Assembly (NCBI GenBank): GCA_021201815.1
Contig: JAJQEC010000009.1
Span: 1 to 53,470 of the forward strand
DNA: 53,470 nucleotides
Reading direction: 5' to 3'
Origin: Candidatus Azobacteroides sp.
GTDB taxonomy: Bacteria; Bacteroidota; Bacteroidia; Bacteroidales; WRGA01
The notes beneath the pieces are model-generated. The model searched no databases. It saw only the letters and a program-made list of their open reading frames with translations, and was not told the DNA's origin. A program made the translations under genes and the position numbers. This document shows, in pieces, positions 45,878 through 53,470 of the stretch; position 1 is the stretch's first letter, and every line of letters begins with the position of its first letter.

Positions 45878-47866
45878 ATGACAAGAAGGAATACTTTATT
45901 ATTAATAATAAATACATTTTTCTATTCAGGATTCCTGTTTTCTCAAGTTTCTATCCCTTTATCTTCGAACGCACAAATCATTGGTAGTGCAAATACATTT
46001 GATTATGACAGGTTTGAATGTTCAACGACTATCAATACAAAAGAAAATGCATTTGATGGAAATTTAAGTACTATTTTTGCTACCTGTGAAAGATCCGGAG
46101 GATGGGTAGGATTAGATTTGGGAAAAAGACACGTTATTACGAAAGTAGCTTATTGTCCGAGGGAAGATGAGCCGGATGCCCGCATGTTACTGGGTGTATT
46201 CGAAGGTGCTAATAATGCTGATTTCGGTGATGCCATCCCTATATATATGATTACCGAAGCTCCGGAAAAAAATAAGATGACAGAAAAAAACGTCCACTGT
46301 ACAAGAGGATTCCGGTATGTCCGTTATGTTGGTCCTGACGATGTAAAATGTAATCTGGCAGAGCTTGAATTTTACGGGTATGAAGATAATGGAGATAATT
46401 CCCGATTGTATCAGCCGACGAATCTTCCCGTTGTTATTATTCATACTAAGGATAACAAAGAAATTCAGAGCCGAAGCACCTATATTAAAGGATTCGTAAC
46501 CATCATTTCCGAAGACGGCACAAAGTTCTTCAATGATAGCCTGGAAATAAGAGGCAGAGGAAACGCCAGTTGGGCATTTCCTAAAAAACCTTACCGGATG
46601 AAGCTATATAATAAATCTACTCTTCTGGACTTTCCTGCAAAAGTAAAAAACTGGACTTTAATCAATAATTATGGAGATAAAACATTAATGCGGAATCTGC
46701 TGGCTTTTGACTTAAGCCAGCGTTTTGATATGCCTTACACCCCAGCAGGAAGAGCGGTAGATGTTTTCCTGAACGGAGAATATAAAGGCTGTTATCAGCT
46801 TTGTGACCAGGTAGAAGTAAAGCCAGGACGTGTAGAAGTAGAAGAGATGCAACCGGATTATACTTCTTTCCCGGAACTGACCGGTGGTTATCTGATCGAA
46901 ATTGATGCATATGCAGGTGATGAGCCACCGGAAAGAAGATTTTATTCAAATCCCAGAGGTATTCCCGTAACAATTAAATATCCTAAACAAGATGAACTGG
47001 TACCTATACAAAAAGACTATATAGAAGGATACTTCAATACGATGGTTTCAAAATTGTATGCTACAAATTATACAAATTCTCTGACAGGATACAGGTCAAT
47101 AATACATACGCCTACTTTCATCCGACATTTTTTAATAGGAGAATTATCCGGGAACACAGATACTTATTGGAGCGTTTTTATGTATAAAAAAAGAGAAGAT
47201 AATCTTTTCTATACGGGTCCTGTATGGGATTTTGATCTGGCTTATGAAAATGATAACCGGACTTATCCAATTAATAATAAAACGAGATGGATATATGAAG
47301 ATGGAGGGAGTAGTGCAAATGGAATGCCGGATTTTGTAAACCGCCTGTTCCGAGATCCTTCTTTTCTTCAGGAAGTAAAAGATATATATGCGGAATACCG
47401 GAATAAAGGAGTAATTTCTGAAGAAGAATTAGTGAAAGTGGTAGATTTATATGAAGAAGAATTGCAACAATCACAAGCACTGAATTTTACCCGCTGGAAA
47501 ATACTCAACGAATGGGTACACCAAAACCCCAGGGTATACGGAAGCTACAGAGGTGAGGTGAATAACGTAAGAAACTATATTAAGAACAGAATTGCCTGGA
47601 TGGATAATAAATTAGGGTATATACCCACAGCTATAACCGACAACCTTCTTTCTGAAATCCGGATAAAAACAACTTCTAATGAGATACATATAGAGAACAT
47701 ATCTTCTCCTATACACATTAGCTTGTTTGATCTGACTGGAAAATTAATCAAAACAGAAAGGATTCAGGCAAATCATCTTCTCTCTGTTTCTAAAGGAGTA
47801 TATTTATTACAGATAACTGACCCTGATGGAAAAGAAATAAAAACAATAAAATGTGTCATACCCTAA
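45878..47866 (+). CDS. CotH-family protein with N-terminal F5/8-type domain and T9SS-like tail
   Basis: The 662-residue protein starts with a signal peptide (ending near LFSQ). A discoidin-like domain follows (about residues 30-165), with AFDGNLSTIFATCERSGGWVG, LDLGKRHVITKVAYCPRED and YVRYVGPDDVKCNLAELEFYG. The CotH kinase core (about 180-580) has EIRGRGNASWAFPKKPYRMK, GGYLIEIDAYAGDEPPERRF and YTGPVWDFDLAYENDNR. The last 80 residues end in a T9SS-type sorting domain: ISLFDLTGKLIKTERIQ, LSVSKGVYLLQITD and a short KxIKCVIP strand. This predicts type IX secretion and surface attachment. CotH proteins can be atypical protein kinases; the target here is unknown. It is monocistronic. Confidence 0.88.
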   Translation: MTRRNTLLLIINTFFYSGFLFSQVSIPLSSNAQIIGSANTFDYDRFECSTTINTKENAFDGNLSTIFATCERSGGWVGLDLGKRHVITKVAYCPREDEPDARMLLGVFEGANNADFGDAIPIYMITEAPEKNKMTEKNVHCTRGFRYVRYVGPDDVKCNLAELEFYGYEDNGDNSRLYQPTNLPVVIIHTKDNKEIQSRSTYIKGFVTIISEDGTKFFNDSLEIRGRGNASWAFPKKPYRMKLYNKSTLLDFPAKVKNWTLINNYGDKTLMRNLLAFDLSQRFDMPYTPAGRAVDVFLNGEYKGCYQLCDQVEVKPGRVEVEEMQPDYTSFPELTGGYLIEIDAYAGDEPPERRFYSNPRGIPVTIKYPKQDELVPIQKDYIEGYFNTMVSKLYATNYTNSLTGYRSIIHTPTFIRHFLIGELSGNTDTYWSVFMYKKREDNLFYTGPVWDFDLAYENDNRTYPINNKTRWIYEDGGSSANGMPDFVNRLFRDPSFLQEVKDIYAEYRNKGVISEEELVKVVDLYEEELQQSQALNFTRWKILNEWVHQNPRVYGSYRGEVNNVRNYIKNRIAWMDNKLGYIPTAITDNLLSEIRIKTTSNEIHIENISSPIHISLFDLTGKLIKTERIQANHLLSVSKGVYLLQITDPDGKEIKTIKCVIP

Positions 47867-48012
47867 AATAAATAATTTAAAATATAAATCTGATTCATAA
47901 CTATTTACAATAAACAAGTTCTTAAAAAAGAATAAAAAGCTTTCTGTTATTTTTCTATTTAAGAACAAATAATTTATTTTGTGGGTTATAAAACAAAAAT
48001 CAAAAAAGAAAA

Positions 48013-48603
48013 ATGAAAAAAAACTTTATCTTTCTTCTTGGAATTATCCTAATTTCAGTATCTTGCAACACAGTAAGTAAAGATTTAAAGAGTGCTTATA
48101 ATTTAACTCAATGTCAATATTCCTACAGAGATATTTCCAATCTTTCTCTCTCCGGAATAAATTTATCTAATTCAAATGCGTTGTCCTTAACGAATGTAGC
48201 TACTCTTACTTCCATATTAAGTGGAAATGCAAATAGTATTCCTTTGAATTTTACGGTAAATATGGATGTTAAAAATCCGAATCAGGCTACTGCTGCTTTA
48301 AGTGGATTAAGATATAATTTAAAAATTGATGGGATTAATTTTACAAGTGGAGTAGTAAATGAAGCATTAAATGTTCCGGCAGGAGGAACTTCTATATTGC
48401 CCTTGACAATTGGTGTGGATATTGCAACCCTGATGAAAACAGAATCTCAAAGTTCTATTGCCAATATTGTAAAGAATTTTATTGGGATCGGAAATGAAAA
48501 GTCCAATGTTTCCCTGGAATTATTTCCTACTATAAATGTGGTTGGAAGTTCATTCAGTTCTCCGGTTGCTATTCCTGTAAGTTTCTCTTTCGGAGGAAAA
48601 TAA
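48013..48603 (+). CDS. LEA type 2-like lipoprotein
   Basis: The 196-residue protein has a lipoprotein signal (GIILISVSCNTVSKD; Cys at about residue 19). The mature part is a single all-beta domain of the LEA-2/WHy kind: YSYRDISNLSLSGINLSNSNALS, split by turns, then NPNQATAALSGLRYNLKIDG, followed by a matching second sheet. In bacteria such small lipoproteins sit on the periplasmic face of the outer membrane and have no agreed function. It is followed after 62 bases by a thioredoxin-like lipoprotein. Both are lipidated, and they may work together; this is inference. Confidence 0.82.
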   Translation: MKKNFIFLLGIILISVSCNTVSKDLKSAYNLTQCQYSYRDISNLSLSGINLSNSNALSLTNVATLTSILSGNANSIPLNFTVNMDVKNPNQATAALSGLRYNLKIDGINFTSGVVNEALNVPAGGTSILPLTIGVDIATLMKTESQSSIANIVKNFIGIGNEKSNVSLELFPTINVVGSSFSSPVAIPVSFSFGGK

Positions 48604-48665
48604 GATGAAGTGAATTTTTAATAAAGCTTTAAATAAAACTGATTTTAATATTAAAAAATAAAAAA

Positions 48666-49163
48666 ATGCTCAAATACAAATCCTCTATCTGTATATTACT
48701 TCTAATGAGTGTATTTATAGGATGTAGCGGGAAAAACAATCCGGATAAACAAGAAGAAAATGTAGCTAAAACAACAGAAAATAAAAAAGTGAATACCATA
48801 AAGCTAACTAAAGAGGACTTTTTGAAAAAGGTTTCTAATTATGAGGAAAGCCCTGAGGAATGGAAATATTTGGGAGATAAACCGGCATTAATTGATTTTT
48901 ATGCAGATTGGTGCGGCCCATGTAAGGTAATCGCCCCTTCGCTGGAAGAGCTCGCTGAAGAATACAAGGACCAGATTTATATTTACAAAATTGACACAGA
49001 GCAGGAAGAGGAACTGGCTGCTGTTTTTGGTATCCGAAGTATTCCCTCTTTATTATTCATTCCATTGAATGGTAATCCTCAAATGGCAAGAGGTGCTATG
49101 CCAAAAGCGGATATTAAAAGCGCAATAGAAGAAGTATTACTGAATAAGCATACTCCGAATTAA
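48666..49163 (+). CDS. Thioredoxin-fold lipoprotein
   Basis: The 165-residue protein has a lipobox (VFIGCSGKN; Cys at about residue 20), a polar linker and a complete thioredoxin domain (about 55-160). The active site is DFYADWCGPCKVIAP and the cis-Pro loop is FGIRSIPSLLF. The CGPC motif is that of reducing thioredoxins. Anchoring by lipid suggests a periplasmic disulfide reductase that depends on an unseen electron donor. The long spacer from the Cys to the domain would let it reach past the membrane surface. It faces the convergent lipoprotein at 49272 across a bidirectional terminator. Confidence 0.9.
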   Translation: MLKYKSSICILLLMSVFIGCSGKNNPDKQEENVAKTTENKKVNTIKLTKEDFLKKVSNYEESPEEWKYLGDKPALIDFYADWCGPCKVIAPSLEELAEEYKDQIYIYKIDTEQEEELAAVFGIRSIPSLLFIPLNGNPQMARGAMPKADIKSAIEEVLLNKHTPN

Positions 49164-49192
49164 GAAACTTTTCTTTATCGATAAAGTAATAA

Positions 49193-49239
49193 ATAATACC
49201 TCAGAGAATATTTCATAAGGAATATCCCTGAGGTATTAT
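49193..49239. terminator. Bidirectional terminator between convergent genes
   Basis: The arms ataatacctcag (49193-49204) and ctgaggtattat (49228-49239) pair perfectly over 12 bases with A/T-rich ends on both sides. They lie between the thioredoxin gene (plus) and the lipoprotein gene (minus). Confidence 0.75.
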
Positions 49240-49271
49240 AATAAAATTCATAATGAACTGAAATCTGATTT

Positions 49272-49832
49272 TTATACTTCTTCAAAAGAAAGAAGCATCT
49301 CAGCCATTACGTTTTCGTATTTTTCCTTATATTTTTTTAAAGTCCATATCATTATTTGATAAAAAGACTTTTCCCCCTCTATAAAAGCAACATTATAGAA
49401 AATATCAATCCCGTTTATTGTCCGTGTATTTTCCAGAAACTTTACTTTTCTACCATTAATTTCCTTGAATTGTAAGTTATCTTCATCACTACTTTCAAGA
49501 AAATCACTTCCATCATTGTTGAGAATAAAATGACAAAATTTATCAAAAAGGTCATTTTCATCATTATCTTTCCACATTCCTCTGGAAGCAAAGAAGTTTC
49601 CGATTTCTCCTTTCGTATTATGCAGCACAACCAGATAAACCTCTTTTGAAGTATTTTGATATTGTAAAGATGCATTTTCATTTAACATAGAAGTAGGTTC
49701 CATAAAATCAGGAACCATCAAATTATATTCATTTTCTATTCCGACTTCTTTTAGTGAAAAAAAAGAATTACAAGAGAAGAAACAAAAAATAGGAAAACAT
49801 ACTATAAAAATACTAGCAACAGACTTTTTCAT
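49272..49832 (-). CDS. Hypothetical lipoprotein overlapping the flavin oxidoreductase gene
   Basis: The 186-residue protein has a signal sequence ending in a lipobox (FCFFSCNSFFS; Cys at about residue 21). The mature part alternates beta strands and helices and contains YNLMVPDFMEPTSMLNENAS and a C-terminal helix KKYKEKYENVMAEMLLSFEE. This recalls small PsbP/DUF1795-like domains, but the match is weak and no family is claimed. Its start codon overlaps the stop of the nitronate monooxygenase gene by four bases (ATGA type), so translation of the two is likely coupled. Link between a membrane lipoprotein and a cytosolic flavoenzyme is not explained. Confidence 0.7.
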   Translation of the reverse strand: MKKSVASIFIVCFPIFCFFSCNSFFSLKEVGIENEYNLMVPDFMEPTSMLNENASLQYQNTSKEVYLVVLHNTKGEIGNFFASRGMWKDNDENDLFDKFCHFILNNDGSDFLESSDEDNLQFKEINGRKVKFLENTRTINGIDIFYNVAFIEGEKSFYQIMIWTLKKYKEKYENVMAEMLLSFEEV

Positions 49833-50782
49833 AATGGGAATTCTAATTTATTTATTTCAGATGCCGATTGATTGAACTCTTGAATTATCTCATCTACTAT
49901 TTGCTTTACAGGCTTTATTTTCTTGATTAAAGAAGCAACCTGACCAATTTCAAGTTCTCCTTCCTCAAGATTTCCTTCAAAAATTCCGAGTTTAGCTCTC
50001 CCACGACCTAATAATTCCCGGAGTTCTTCAGCAGTAGCTCCTTTACATTCCGCCTCTTCAACGCGTTTATAAAATTCATTTTTTATTAATCTTACAGGAG
50101 TAATTTTTTTCAGGCATAGGGCAGTTTCCCCTTCTTTTATGGAAAGGGCTCGTTGTTTAAAGTTGATATGTGCAGAAGATTCTTCTGACAATGCAAAGGC
50201 CGTACCGATCTGCACTCCTTCGGCACCTAATACCATAGCAGCCAACATTCCATTTCCTGTTGCTATTCCTCCGGCTGCAATTACAGGGAAAGAGGTTACT
50301 TGTTTTATCTGCGGTAACAATGCTAAAGTAGTCGTTTCTTCTCTCCCATTATGTCCTCCGGCTTCAAAACCTTCTGCAACAATTGCGTCTACCCCGGCCT
50401 CTTCGCATTTAACTGCAAACTTAGAGCTGGAAACAACATGCACTACTTTTATTCCGTTTTCTTTTAATAAAGAAGTCCAGGTTTTAGGATTTCCTGCTGA
50501 CGTAAATACGACTTTGACTTTCTCTTCTATAATAATGGAAATAAGTTTATCAATTTCCGGATAAAGCAGGGGCACATTTACACCGAATGTTTTATTTGTA
50601 GCAATTTTTATTTTCCGGATATGTTCTCTTAAGATATCCGGATACATAGAGCCAGCACCAATAAGGCCTAACCCACCGGCATTACTTACTGCAGCAGCTA
50701 AGCGCCATCCACTACACCAAACCATCCCTCCGGAAATAATGGGATACTTGATTTGAAATAAATCCGTGATTCTATTTTTCAT
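49829..50782 (-). CDS. Nitronate monooxygenase / FabK-like flavin enzyme
   Basis: The 317-residue protein is an FMN-binding TIM barrel of the 2-nitropropane dioxygenase family. KYPIISGGMVWCSGWRLAAAV and NAGGLGLIGAG form the N-terminal strand and phosphate region. IVAEGFEAGGHNGREETTTL holds the catalytic His. AAGGIATGNGMLAAMVLGAEG and VQIGTAFALSEESSAH bind FMN phosphate. The family covers nitronate monooxygenases and the enoyl-ACP reductase FabK, which share most motifs. Either is possible and sequence alone does not decide. It overlaps the start of the downstream lipoprotein gene by four bases. A near-consensus -7 element (TACTTTCG on the minus strand) lies about 75 bases upstream. Confidence 0.88.
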   Translation of the reverse strand: MKNRITDLFQIKYPIISGGMVWCSGWRLAAAVSNAGGLGLIGAGSMYPDILREHIRKIKIATNKTFGVNVPLLYPEIDKLISIIIEEKVKVVFTSAGNPKTWTSLLKENGIKVVHVVSSSKFAVKCEEAGVDAIVAEGFEAGGHNGREETTTLALLPQIKQVTSFPVIAAGGIATGNGMLAAMVLGAEGVQIGTAFALSEESSAHINFKQRALSIKEGETALCLKKITPVRLIKNEFYKRVEEAECKGATAEELRELLGRGRAKLGIFEGNLEEGELEIGQVASLIKKIKPVKQIVDEIIQEFNQSASEINKLEFPL

Positions 50783-50949
50783 ATGAATATATCTATTTTA
50801 AATTATGTAATAACAAATATTTGTTTCATAATTAATTATAAAATTAACAACATACGAAAGTAGTGTTTTATTAAAAAAATACCAATTTAAAATCTCTTTT
50901 TCTTATAAAATCCGAAATAGTATGTTTCTGTTAATAGAAAAATATGCAT

Positions 50950-50957
50950 TATCTTTG
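50950..50957 (+). promoter_or_regulatory. Putative -7 element for the Ppx/GppA gene
   Basis: TATCTTTG matches TAnnTTTG exactly, 34 bases upstream of the ATG at 50992. Confidence 0.6.
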
Positions 50958-50991
50958 GACAAATTTAAATTATTAATATAAACATTTTCAC

Positions 50992-51900
50992 ATGTTTGAA
51001 TTACCTAAATATGCAGGGATTGATATTGGATCAAATGCAATTCGACTATTAATAGCAACTGTTATCGAAGAAACTTTTAATATAGAAGTTGTAAAAAATA
51101 TATTAGTACGTATTCCCATCCGCTTAGGAGAAGATGTTTTCTCATCAGGAAAAATCAGTGATGAAAAAAGAATTTCATTAGCCTATGCAATAACCGGGTT
51201 CAAATATATAATGCAATCATATAACGTAATTGATTACCAGGCTTTAGCAACAAGCGCCATGCGGGAAGCAACGAATAACAAAGAAGTACTTAAAACAGTT
51301 TTGGAACATTCCGGTATTGCTATTCAAGTAATTGATGGCCAGAAAGAAGCTGAAATTATTTTTTCCGGAAGTAAAAATATAAATATTTCTTCCGAATCTG
51401 ATTATATGTATGTAGACGTCGGAGGAGGTAGTACTGAGATTACTGTTTTTTGTAATAACACAAAAGTAAATTCCCGATCTTTTCCTCTTGGTACTGTCAG
51501 AATATTAAATCAAGGAAAAGATGAAAATGTAATAAATGAATTAAACGAATGGATTACAAATGTCATATCTATTCATAAACCAAATGCTATTATAGGAACA
51601 GGGGGAAATATCAATAAAGTACAAAAAATATTAAATAAAAAGCCTAGAGATCCATTATTATATAAAGAAATCCAGCATCTGTATAATAGGTTAATTACCT
51701 TATCTCTTCTGGAAAGAATGGAAAAATACAAAATGACCGAAAGCCGTGCTGATGTAATTATTCCCGCAATGGAGATTTTTTTAATGATTATGAAAAGTGC
51801 AGCTATAAATCATGTATATGTATCCAAAGTTGGTTTAGCGGATGGTATAATACGACAACTTTATTTCAAACATATTAATAAAGCAGAAAAAGAGAATTAA
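50992..51900 (+). CDS. Ppx/GppA family phosphatase (exopolyphosphatase-like)
   Basis: The 302-residue protein has the actin-like ATPase fold of the Ppx/GppA family: AGIDIGSNAIRLLIA (phosphate 1 loop), ALATSAMREATNN and YMYVDVGGGSTEIT (phosphate 2 loop). The catalytic Glu region follows in QKEAEIIFSG. The length equals the short, catalytic-domain-only members. These hydrolyse inorganic polyphosphate or pppGpp; which substrate dominates cannot be told from sequence. The gene converges with the tRNA nucleotidyltransferase gene, and the stop codons overlap by four bases inside a hairpin. Confidence 0.92.
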   Translation: MFELPKYAGIDIGSNAIRLLIATVIEETFNIEVVKNILVRIPIRLGEDVFSSGKISDEKRISLAYAITGFKYIMQSYNVIDYQALATSAMREATNNKEVLKTVLEHSGIAIQVIDGQKEAEIIFSGSKNINISSESDYMYVDVGGGSTEITVFCNNTKVNSRSFPLGTVRILNQGKDENVINELNEWITNVISIHKPNAIIGTGGNINKVQKILNKKPRDPLLYKEIQHLYNRLITLSLLERMEKYKMTESRADVIIPAMEIFLMIMKSAAINHVYVSKVGLADGIIRQLYFKHINKAEKEN

Positions 51901-51921
51901 AAGTTCTCTTTTTCTGCTTTA
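51879..51921. terminator. Terminator hairpin built from the overlapping 3' ends of two genes
   Basis: The arms at 51879-51896 and 51904-51921 are perfectly complementary over 18 bases (cores agcagaaaaagagaa and ttctctttttctgct) with a seven-base loop. The loop contains ttaa, which is the stop codon of the plus-strand gene and, read in reverse, of the minus-strand gene. The A-rich and T-rich arms give a U tract in either direction. Confidence 0.8.
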
Positions 51922-53351
51922 CCTTTCGGAGTTAAGCCAAGGGTAGAGGCATAATCAAGCATAAATTTATAAGCTTCATTATATTCATTGGATATTTTAC
52001 CATCAAGTAATGCGTCCTTTATAGCAGATTTTATTAATCCAACTTCTTTTGAAGGTGGTAAATCAAATATTTTCATAATTTCTTCTCCTGATATGGGAGG
52101 TTGAAAATTACGGATCCGATCTTTTTCTTCTATTTCATGTAATTTTTGTCGTACTAACTGGAAATTAGATAAATATTTTTTAACCTTTACTTCGTTTTTA
52201 GAAGTAATATCGGCTTCACACAGTAGCATCAGATCATCAATATCATCTCCCGCATCAAATAATAAACGCCGAACCGCTGAATCCGTTATTTCTTCTTCTG
52301 CCAATACGATAGGACGCATGTGTAAAGAAACCATCTTCTGCACATATTTCATTTTCTCATTTAAAGGCAGTTTCATTTTTCTGAAAATATGAGGAATCAT
52401 CTTTTCGCCTATAAAATTATGATTATGAAAAGTCCATCCTAAGAGATTATCCCATTTTTTAGTCTGAGGTTTAGCTATATCATGAAAAACTGCTGCCCAG
52501 CGTAGCCATAAATTATCTGTCTTATTCGCTACATTATCTAAGACCATAAGAGTATGATAAAAATTATCTTTGTGTCCTTTTCCCTTTTTAATTTCAACAC
52601 CTTTTAAAGCAGCCATTTCCGGGAAAATAATAGAAAGCAATCCTGATTTGTCTAATAATAGAAAACCAATAGAAGGTTTAGGAGAAGAAACAATTTTATT
52701 TAATTCATCTACAATACGTTCTTTGGAAATTATTTTGATCCTTTCTTTATTTCTTTGTAGAGCATTAAAAGCATCCGGAGAAATAGAAAAATTCAATTGT
52801 GTAGCAAATCTGACAGCACGCATCATTCTTAAAGGATCGTCACTAAAAGTAATATCAGGATCCAAAGGTGTACGTATTATTTTGTTTTCAAGATCCGACA
52901 AACCATTGAATGGATCTAGTAATTCCCCAAAATCCTTTTTATTTAAAGATAGTGCTAATGCATTAATGGTAAAATCTCTTCTATTCTGATCGTCTTCCAA
53001 CGTGCCATCTTCCACAATAGGATTACGGGACTCTTTACGATAAGACTCTTTTCTTGCTCCTACAAGTTCTATTTCAATATCTTTATTCTTTATTTGAGCC
53101 GTACCATAATTTCTAAATACAGATAAATGAACATGTTTTTTATACCATTTTTGGCGAAGTTGTTCAGCAAAGAAAATTCCACTTCCTAATGTGACGATAT
53201 CAATATCTTTAGAAGGGCGCTTTAAAAGTAAGTCTCGTACATATCCCCCGATTACATATGTTTTCATATTTGTTTCTTCTGCGACGTCAGAAATATCTGT
53301 GAAGATAGAAGAAGAAAGATAAATCTTATAATTGTAATTAGAATTATTCAT
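51897..53351 (-). CDS. CCA tRNA nucleotidyltransferase-family protein with HD domain
   Basis: The 484-residue protein has the class II nucleotidyltransferase head (about residues 20-170): YVIGGYVRDLLLKRPSKDID with the two metal Asp residues, then RRDFTINALALSL and the ERPPKDPLRMMRA-like DDPLRMMRAVRFA motif. A helical neck domain and an HD phosphohydrolase domain (about 240-370) follow, with WAAVFHDIAKPQTK and HNHNFIGEKM. The family adds or repairs the 3' CCA of tRNA (or polyadenylates RNA). HD-bearing forms also carry phosphatase activity. The final start at 53351 has a TAnnTTTG element 18 bases upstream. Its 3' end overlaps the Ppx gene. Confidence 0.92.
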   Translation of the reverse strand: MNNSNYNYKIYLSSSIFTDISDVAEETNMKTYVIGGYVRDLLLKRPSKDIDIVTLGSGIFFAEQLRQKWYKKHVHLSVFRNYGTAQIKNKDIEIELVGARKESYRKESRNPIVEDGTLEDDQNRRDFTINALALSLNKKDFGELLDPFNGLSDLENKIIRTPLDPDITFSDDPLRMMRAVRFATQLNFSISPDAFNALQRNKERIKIISKERIVDELNKIVSSPKPSIGFLLLDKSGLLSIIFPEMAALKGVEIKKGKGHKDNFYHTLMVLDNVANKTDNLWLRWAAVFHDIAKPQTKKWDNLLGWTFHNHNFIGEKMIPHIFRKMKLPLNEKMKYVQKMVSLHMRPIVLAEEEITDSAVRRLLFDAGDDIDDLMLLCEADITSKNEVKVKKYLSNFQLVRQKLHEIEEKDRIRNFQPPISGEEIMKIFDLPPSKEVGLIKSAIKDALLDGKISNEYNEAYKFMLDYASTLGLTPKGKAEKENF

Positions 53352-53368
53352 TTAAAAAGTTTTATGTA

Positions 53369-53376
53369 CAAATATA
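53369..53376 (-). promoter_or_regulatory. Putative -7 element for the tRNA nucleotidyltransferase gene
   Basis: The minus strand reads TATATTTG, an exact TAnnTTTG match, 18 bases upstream of the ATG at 53351. A TTG (plus caa at 53398-53400) lies 21 bases further upstream. Confidence 0.6.
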
Positions 53377-53439
53377 TAAAAACTATTTAGGTGAATTCAA
53401 TTAAAAAATAATAAGGTGGTATGTGTATAAACACAAAAA

Positions 53440-53470
53440 GAGGGGATTCCTTTGTTACAAGAAACCCCCT
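53440..53470. terminator. Partial terminator-like hairpin at the right edge
   Basis: gggg.ttc near 53442 can pair with gaa.cccc at 53461-53468, interrupted by small mismatches, with aaaaag on the left. On the minus strand this would end in CTTTTT, so it probably belongs to a leftward gene just beyond the window. Confidence 0.4.

Noticed and set aside
45787..45987. Plus-strand open frame upstream of the CotH gene
   Set aside because: It overlaps the CotH signal peptide in another frame and shows no family or balanced charge pattern.

Overview
The window reads as a chromosomal segment of an AT-rich Bacteroidales genome. Four things point there. Promoters match the Bacteroidetes TAnnTTTG -7 element, and most genes lack strong Shine-Dalgarno sequences. 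Lineage families are present: DUF4831, DUF4492 next to cydAB, and Bacteroidetes-style TonB proteins with an LNS..WRDLIFEGKNK N-terminus. A CotH protein ends in what looks like a type IX secretion sorting domain. Finally, S46 (DPP7-type) and M49 (DPP III) dipeptidyl peptidases occur together. A peptide-using relative of Odoribacteraceae, Porphyromonadaceae or Tannerellaceae would fit, but the genus is inference. No rRNA, tRNA, CRISPR, prophage or intact insertion sequence was seen.

Layout, left to right. 1-286 is intergenic repeat-like DNA. 287-2903 (minus) holds cinA and an M48 membrane protease. 3142-6374 (minus) is a tight aroQ - HAD phosphatase - pyruvate kinase - O-methyltransferase operon, divergent from xerD (6751). 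7865-11907 holds a DUF4831 protein, an outer-membrane beta-barrel protein and two uncharacterised exported proteins of 362-367 residues. 11908-12486 is a GC-rich hairpin (REP-like) region and a terminator. A Na/Pi cotransporter (minus) follows, then cysS, dCMP deaminase, a C-terminal processing protease and 5-formyl-THF cyclo-ligase.

19118-22118 is the cytochrome bd cluster: DUF4492 small protein, cydA, cydB. The cydA frame is cut by an in-frame TAG just before the conserved GRQPW segment, while the sequence downstream is otherwise perfectly preserved. 22302-24461 is a DPP7-type protease. 24647-32282 is a dedicated energy-transduction locus: exbB, exbD, exbD, tonB, a small membrane protein, a second tonB carrying a one-base frameshift in an A-run, a PstS-like lipoprotein and a large TPR protein.

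32467-39133 contains DPP III, a nucleoside-recognition (SpmA/SpmB-like) membrane protein, a small beta-barrel protein and a heparinase II/III-family enzyme. 39134-40114 is gene-free but highly structured. It has a 22-bp-period tandem repeat array that includes a 54-bp perfect palindrome, followed by several long hairpins. After two small membrane proteins and a 700-bp gap come an exported FAD-dependent oxidoreductase, a convergent BtuB-like TonB-dependent receptor, a T9SS-type CotH protein, a LEA-2-like lipoprotein and a thioredoxin-like lipoprotein. A lipoprotein/nitronate-monooxygenase pair, an Ppx/GppA phosphatase and a CCA-adding-type nucleotidyltransferase complete the window. The last two converge with overlapping stop codons inside one terminator hairpin.

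The themes are peptide catabolism (DPP7, DPP III), TonB-dependent uptake with its own energising complex, and microaerobic respiration by cytochrome bd. The strongest anomalies are the cydA amber codon, the frameshifted tonB paralogue and the 22-bp repeat array.
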